Assembly: GCA_017553665.1 (NCBI GenBank)
Contig: JAFZKM010000240.1
Coordinates: 1 to 9,082, forward strand
Reading direction: 5' to 3'
Source: Lachnospiraceae bacterium
GTDB taxonomy: Bacteria; Bacillota_A; Clostridia; Lachnospirales; Lachnospiraceae
Length of the DNA: 9,082 nt
In this document: positions 6,941-9,082 of the stretch, in pieces
How the letters are laid out: each line of letters opens with the position of its first letter
Numbering within the stretch: position 1 is the first letter of the stretch
Notes under the pieces: generated by a model
The model's database searches: none
What the model was told of the DNA's origin: nothing
What the model saw: the letters and a program-made list of their open reading frames with translations, nothing else
Translations under genes and position numbers: made by a program

Positions 6941-7238
6941 TTTTCGTGTCATCTCCTGTCGGGTTCTGAGGTGCTTTCTTCATCTCGGGCTCAAAATCCA
7001 GGTCGATCTGGTTGATCTTCTTAAGCGTAGCGTAAAACAGGATACCCGTTACACCCGCTCCTACCGCGGCTTCTGTGATGCCGAGATCGGGGGATTCCAT
7101 GAGTATCCAGATTATGGCCATTACAAGACTGTATGCGGAAAAAATGACTATGGCCGAAAGCGTGCTCTTCGTAAAGCTTACGACCACAGCGCAGATTATA
7201 AGAAAAAGACAGAGCATGATCATCAGAATGTTATTCAT
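6933..7238 (-). CDS. MbhD-like (DUF4040) antiporter subunit
   Basis: A 101-residue protein with three predicted helices (about 3-20, 27-47, 53-71) and a hydrophilic tail rich in acidic residues. The segment ESPDLGITEAAVGAGVTGILF (starting at E48) is the signature of the DUF4040/MbhD family, which corresponds to the part of MrpA just after its NuoL-like domain. E48, D51 and E56 are the acidic residues most likely to matter for ion passage, by family analogy. The ATG at 7238 follows CGAGG (7245-7249) with 6 bases between. It is the first gene of the operon, directly after the divergent promoter region, so no MrpE-, MrpF- or MrpG-like gene precedes it. The last eight bases overlap the next gene. 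Confidence 0.9.
   Translation of the reverse strand: MNNILMIMLCLFLIICAVVVSFTKSTLSAIVIFSAYSLVMAIIWILMESPDLGITEAAVGAGVTGILFYATLKKINQIDLDFEPEMKKAPQNPTGDDTKND
6953..6957 (-). promoter_or_regulatory. Ribosome binding site deciding the start of the MbhE/MrpB fusion gene
   Basis: AGGAG on the minus strand is immediately followed by ATG 6952 with no spacer, too close to serve that codon. It lies 12 bases upstream of ATG 6940, a long but usable distance, so 6940 is preferred. The site lies inside the end of the MbhD-like gene. Confidence 0.55.
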
Positions 7239-7280
7239 AATATGCCTCGCTGCAATTCACATGGTAAACAATATTACTTC

Positions 7281-7310
7281 ATTATATTTTAATATTTTAC
7301 TATTTTACAA
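7281..7310 (-). promoter_or_regulatory. Putative sigma-70/sigma-A-type promoter of the antiporter operon
   Basis: Read on the minus strand, a perfect -10 box TATAAT lies at 7281-7286, with TTGTAA at 7305-7310 as the -35 box (4 of 6 consensus bases), 18 bases apart. Transcription would begin near 7274-7276, leaving a leader of about 37 bases before the ATG at 7238. The region is strongly AT-rich, so chance matches are easier than usual. Confidence 0.55.
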
Positions 7311-7331
7311 ATAAAAATCAATTGCTATAAT
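7304..7331 (+). promoter_or_regulatory. Putative extended -10 promoter of the aminopeptidase gene
   Basis: TTTACA (7304-7309, 5 of 6 consensus bases) is followed after 16 bases by a perfect TATAAT (7326-7331). TG at 7323-7324 gives an extended -10 (TGCTATAAT). Transcription would start near 7338, giving a leader of about 50 bases before the ATG at 7388. The -35 box overlaps that of the divergent operon promoter. The rest of the 149-base spacer (7239-7387) shows no RNA gene or terminator. Confidence 0.7.
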
Positions 7332-7387
7332 GATTTTTGGACTTACAAAGCCCGCTTTCGCAGTAAATACTTTAAGGAGAACGTTTT

Positions 7388-9082
7388 ATGATAAAAGAAC
7401 GCATCAACGCCTTAAGGGCGCTTATGAAAAGAGAAAATATCGATATTTACGTGGTTCCGACCTCAGATTACCATAACTCGGAATATGTCGGAGTTCATTT
7501 TAAATGCAGGGAATTCCTCTCCGGCTTCACAGGCTCGAACGGAACCCTCGTTGTGACCGCCGACGGCGCTTATCTCTGGACCGACGGACGCTATTTCCTC
7601 CAGGCTGCCGAAGAACTCAAAGGCAGCGATATCGAGCTCATGAAGATGCTCGAGGAGGGCGTACCCACGATCCCCGAGTTCCTGAATGATCATCTGACTT
7701 CAAGCAGCGTGCTCGGTTTTGACGGACGCGTATTCTCCGTGGGCGAAGGTCAGGAATTTGAGGAAGTTACTAAGAAGACAGGCTCTTCGATACGTTTTGA
7801 CGTCGATCTGTGCGCAGAGGTCTGGACCGGCCGCCCCGCGCTTTCCGCCGAGCCTGTATTTGTGCTTGAGACTAAATATGCAGGTCTTGAAGCGTCCGAG
7901 AAACTCGCGGCGATCAGAGCAGAGATGGAGAAGAAAGACTGCACGCATCATATCGTCACCTCTCTTGACGATATCGCGTGGATTCTCAATATGCGCGGCG
8001 CCGATGTGGACTGCAATCCCGTATTCCTCTCCTACCTGCTGATCGGTAAGGATGACGCGGTCCTCTTTGCTAATCCCGATATCATGACAGCCGCCAAGGC
8101 TCATCTTGAGTCGCTGAACATCCGTCTGCTCCCGTACAACGATATCTATTCCTACATCGGCAAACTTCCTTCCGACGCGAAGGTAATGATCGACAAGAAC
8201 AGGCTTAATTACGCGCTCTACAGTACATTGTCAGCTCACTGCGAGACCTGTATCACCGCGAATCCTTCGACTCTCATGAAGTCAAAGAAGAACGAGACAG
8301 AACGTGAGAATCTGCGGGAGGCCAATATCATCGACGGCGTGGCAATGGTAAGGTTCCTCCGCTGGCTCGATGAAAATATCGGAAAGATTAAGATCACCGA
8401 GGTTTCGGCAGCGAAGAAGCTCGAGCAGTTCAGGTCCGAGGGCCGCGGCTATAAAGGCCTTTCGTTTGATACGATATCCGGTTACAATGCCCACGGCGCG
8501 ATCATACATTACGAGCCCACCGAAGCCACAGACATCGAGGTAGAGCCTCACGGTCTCCTGCTCGTGGATTCGGGCGCTCAGTACCTTTCCGGTACCACCG
8601 ATATCACCAGAACGATCGCGGTCGGCCCCATGACTCCCGAGATGAAGCATCATTACACCATGGTACTTCGAGGACACTTGAACCTTGCCGCGGCGATCTT
8701 CAAGGAGGGCTGCAGCGGCGCGAATCTCGATATTCTCGCCCGTGCTCCTTTCTGGGATGAGTATGAGGACTATAACCACGGTACAGGCCACGGCATAGGC
8801 TTCTTCCTGAATGTTCATGAGGGACCTCAGAGCTTCCACTGGAACTCCGGCCGCCGCTCGACTCTTACAAAGCTTGAAGAAGGCATGGTCATCACCGACG
8901 AGCCCGGCATTTACATCGAAGGCAAGTACGGCGTCCGCATCGAGAACGACCTGCTCTGCGTAAAGGATAAGAAGTCAGAATACGGCCAGTTCATGCGTTT
9001 TGAGACACTTACGCTCTGCCCGATCGACCTTCGTCCCGTGAACTTCGAGGAGCTCACAGCGAAAGAACTTAAGACACTTAAA
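7388..9082 (+). CDS. pepP: Xaa-Pro aminopeptidase (M24 family, long three-domain form), C-terminus beyond window
   Basis: A cytoplasmic metallopeptidase that removes an N-terminal residue preceding proline. There are 565 codons in frame to the window end with no stop. Long-form relatives are about 590-600 residues, so only the last 30 or so are missing. The ATG at 7388 has AAGGAG (7374-7379) at 8 bases. Two creatinase N-like domains (roughly 1-130 and 150-300) precede the pita-bread catalytic domain (about 310-530). The five metal ligands are all visible: D394 (LLVDSG), D405 (TTDITRT), H468 (NHGTGHGIG), E505 (TDEPGIY) and E519 (VRIEND). H464 and H477 (VHEGP) match the conserved catalytic-site histidines. 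There is no signal peptide. The two-N-domain layout resembles the eukaryotic cytosolic APP1 type more than short E. coli PepP. It has no evident functional link to the divergent operon. Confidence 0.95.
   Translation, partial: MIKERINALRALMKRENIDIYVVPTSDYHNSEYVGVHFKCREFLSGFTGSNGTLVVTADGAYLWTDGRYFLQAAEELKGSDIELMKMLEEGVPTIPEFLNDHLTSSSVLGFDGRVFSVGEGQEFEEVTKKTGSSIRFDVDLCAEVWTGRPALSAEPVFVLETKYAGLEASEKLAAIRAEMEKKDCTHHIVTSLDDIAWILNMRGADVDCNPVFLSYLLIGKDDAVLFANPDIMTAAKAHLESLNIRLLPYNDIYSYIGKLPSDAKVMIDKNRLNYALYSTLSAHCETCITANPSTLMKSKKNETERENLREANIIDGVAMVRFLRWLDENIGKIKITEVSAAKKLEQFRSEGRGYKGLSFDTISGYNAHGAIIHYEPTEATDIEVEPHGLLLVDSGAQYLSGTTDITRTIAVGPMTPEMKHHYTMVLRGHLNLAAAIFKEGCSGANLDILARAPFWDEYEDYNHGTGHGIGFFLNVHEGPQSFHWNSGRRSTLTKLEEGMVITDEPGIYIEGKYGVRIENDLLCVKDKKSEYGQFMRFETLTLCPIDLRPVNFEELTAKELKTLK

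Larger units (their letters stand above)
1..7238 (-). other. Operon for the membrane arm of an Mrp/Mbh/complex I-like ion-pumping complex
   Basis: Seven minus-strand membrane-protein genes follow one another with junctions between an 8-base overlap and an 18-base gap. Two junctions use the TAATG form, in which stop and start share a base. No terminator-like hairpin with a T-run was seen between the genes. Order: MbhD-like, MbhE/MrpB fusion, MrpC-like, then four MrpD/NuoL/M/N-like subunits. The small-subunit order D-E-F-G followed by an antiporter-like subunit matches archaeal mbh and related mbx/mbs clusters. The operon leaves the window at position 1, so the electron-transfer subunits that would identify the complex are not visible. 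Single-operon status is inferred from spacing and strand. Confidence 0.85.

Noticed and set aside
1..7238. Assignment as a group 4 NiFe hydrogenase (Mbh) or an Mbx/Mbs complex.
   Set aside because: No hydrogenase-like or NuoB/C/D/H/I-like subunit is present in the window, so the electron-transfer partner cannot be named.
7372..7415. TTAAGG at the pepP ribosome site is complementary to CCTTAA at 7410-7415, a possible site-masking hairpin.
   Set aside because: Only six A/T-rich pairs with a loop of about 32 bases; too weak to claim regulation.
8282..8839. Minus-strand open frame of 185 codons opposite the aminopeptidase gene.
   Set aside because: It lies entirely within the catalytic domain coding sequence of pepP, which has all metal ligands intact. 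No independent evidence for translation.

Overview
The window looks like chromosome of an anaerobic bacterium, most likely a Bacillota/Clostridia member. This is inferred from strong AGGAG-type ribosome binding sites, near-consensus sigma-70/sigma-A promoters in an AT-rich spacer, densely packed genes of moderate G+C, and the type of energy-conserving membrane complex encoded. No sequence search was possible, so genus or family is not assigned.

Layout: positions 1-7238 form one tightly packed minus-strand operon of seven membrane-protein genes, running off the left edge. In transcription order these are an MbhD-like (DUF4040) protein, a fused MbhE-like plus MrpB/MnhB-like protein, an MrpC/MnhC (NuoK-like) protein, and then four consecutive large antiporter-like subunits of the MrpD/NuoL/M/N family (504, 492, 488 and at least 416 residues). 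Junctions are overlaps of 1 or 8 bases or gaps of 15-18 bases, so co-transcription and translational coupling are likely. Positions 7239-7387 are a 149-base AT-rich divergent spacer with two promoters whose -35 boxes overlap on opposite strands. From 7388 to the right edge a plus-strand gene encodes an M24-family Xaa-Pro aminopeptidase with all five metal ligands. It is cut by the window end.

The operon encodes the membrane arm of a complex I-related, ion-pumping assembly of the Mrp/Mbh/Mbx kind. The small subunits (MbhD-, E-, F- and G-like) resemble the Mrp-derived sodium/proton exchange module, and the four large subunits each keep the ion-path residues of complex I antiporter-like subunits (Glu in TM5, Lys in TM7, TM8 and TM12). 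No electron-transfer subunit (NuoB/C/D/H/I or hydrogenase-like) lies in the window. Such genes would be expected beyond position 1. Without them it cannot be decided whether this is a group 4 hydrogenase, an Mbx/Mbs-like ferredoxin-linked complex, or a stand-alone antiporter.

The most unusual points are the four tandem antiporter-like modules (complex I has three), the absence of MrpE/F/G-like genes at the promoter-proximal end, the MbhE-MrpB fusion, and a degenerate TM7 loop in the third module.
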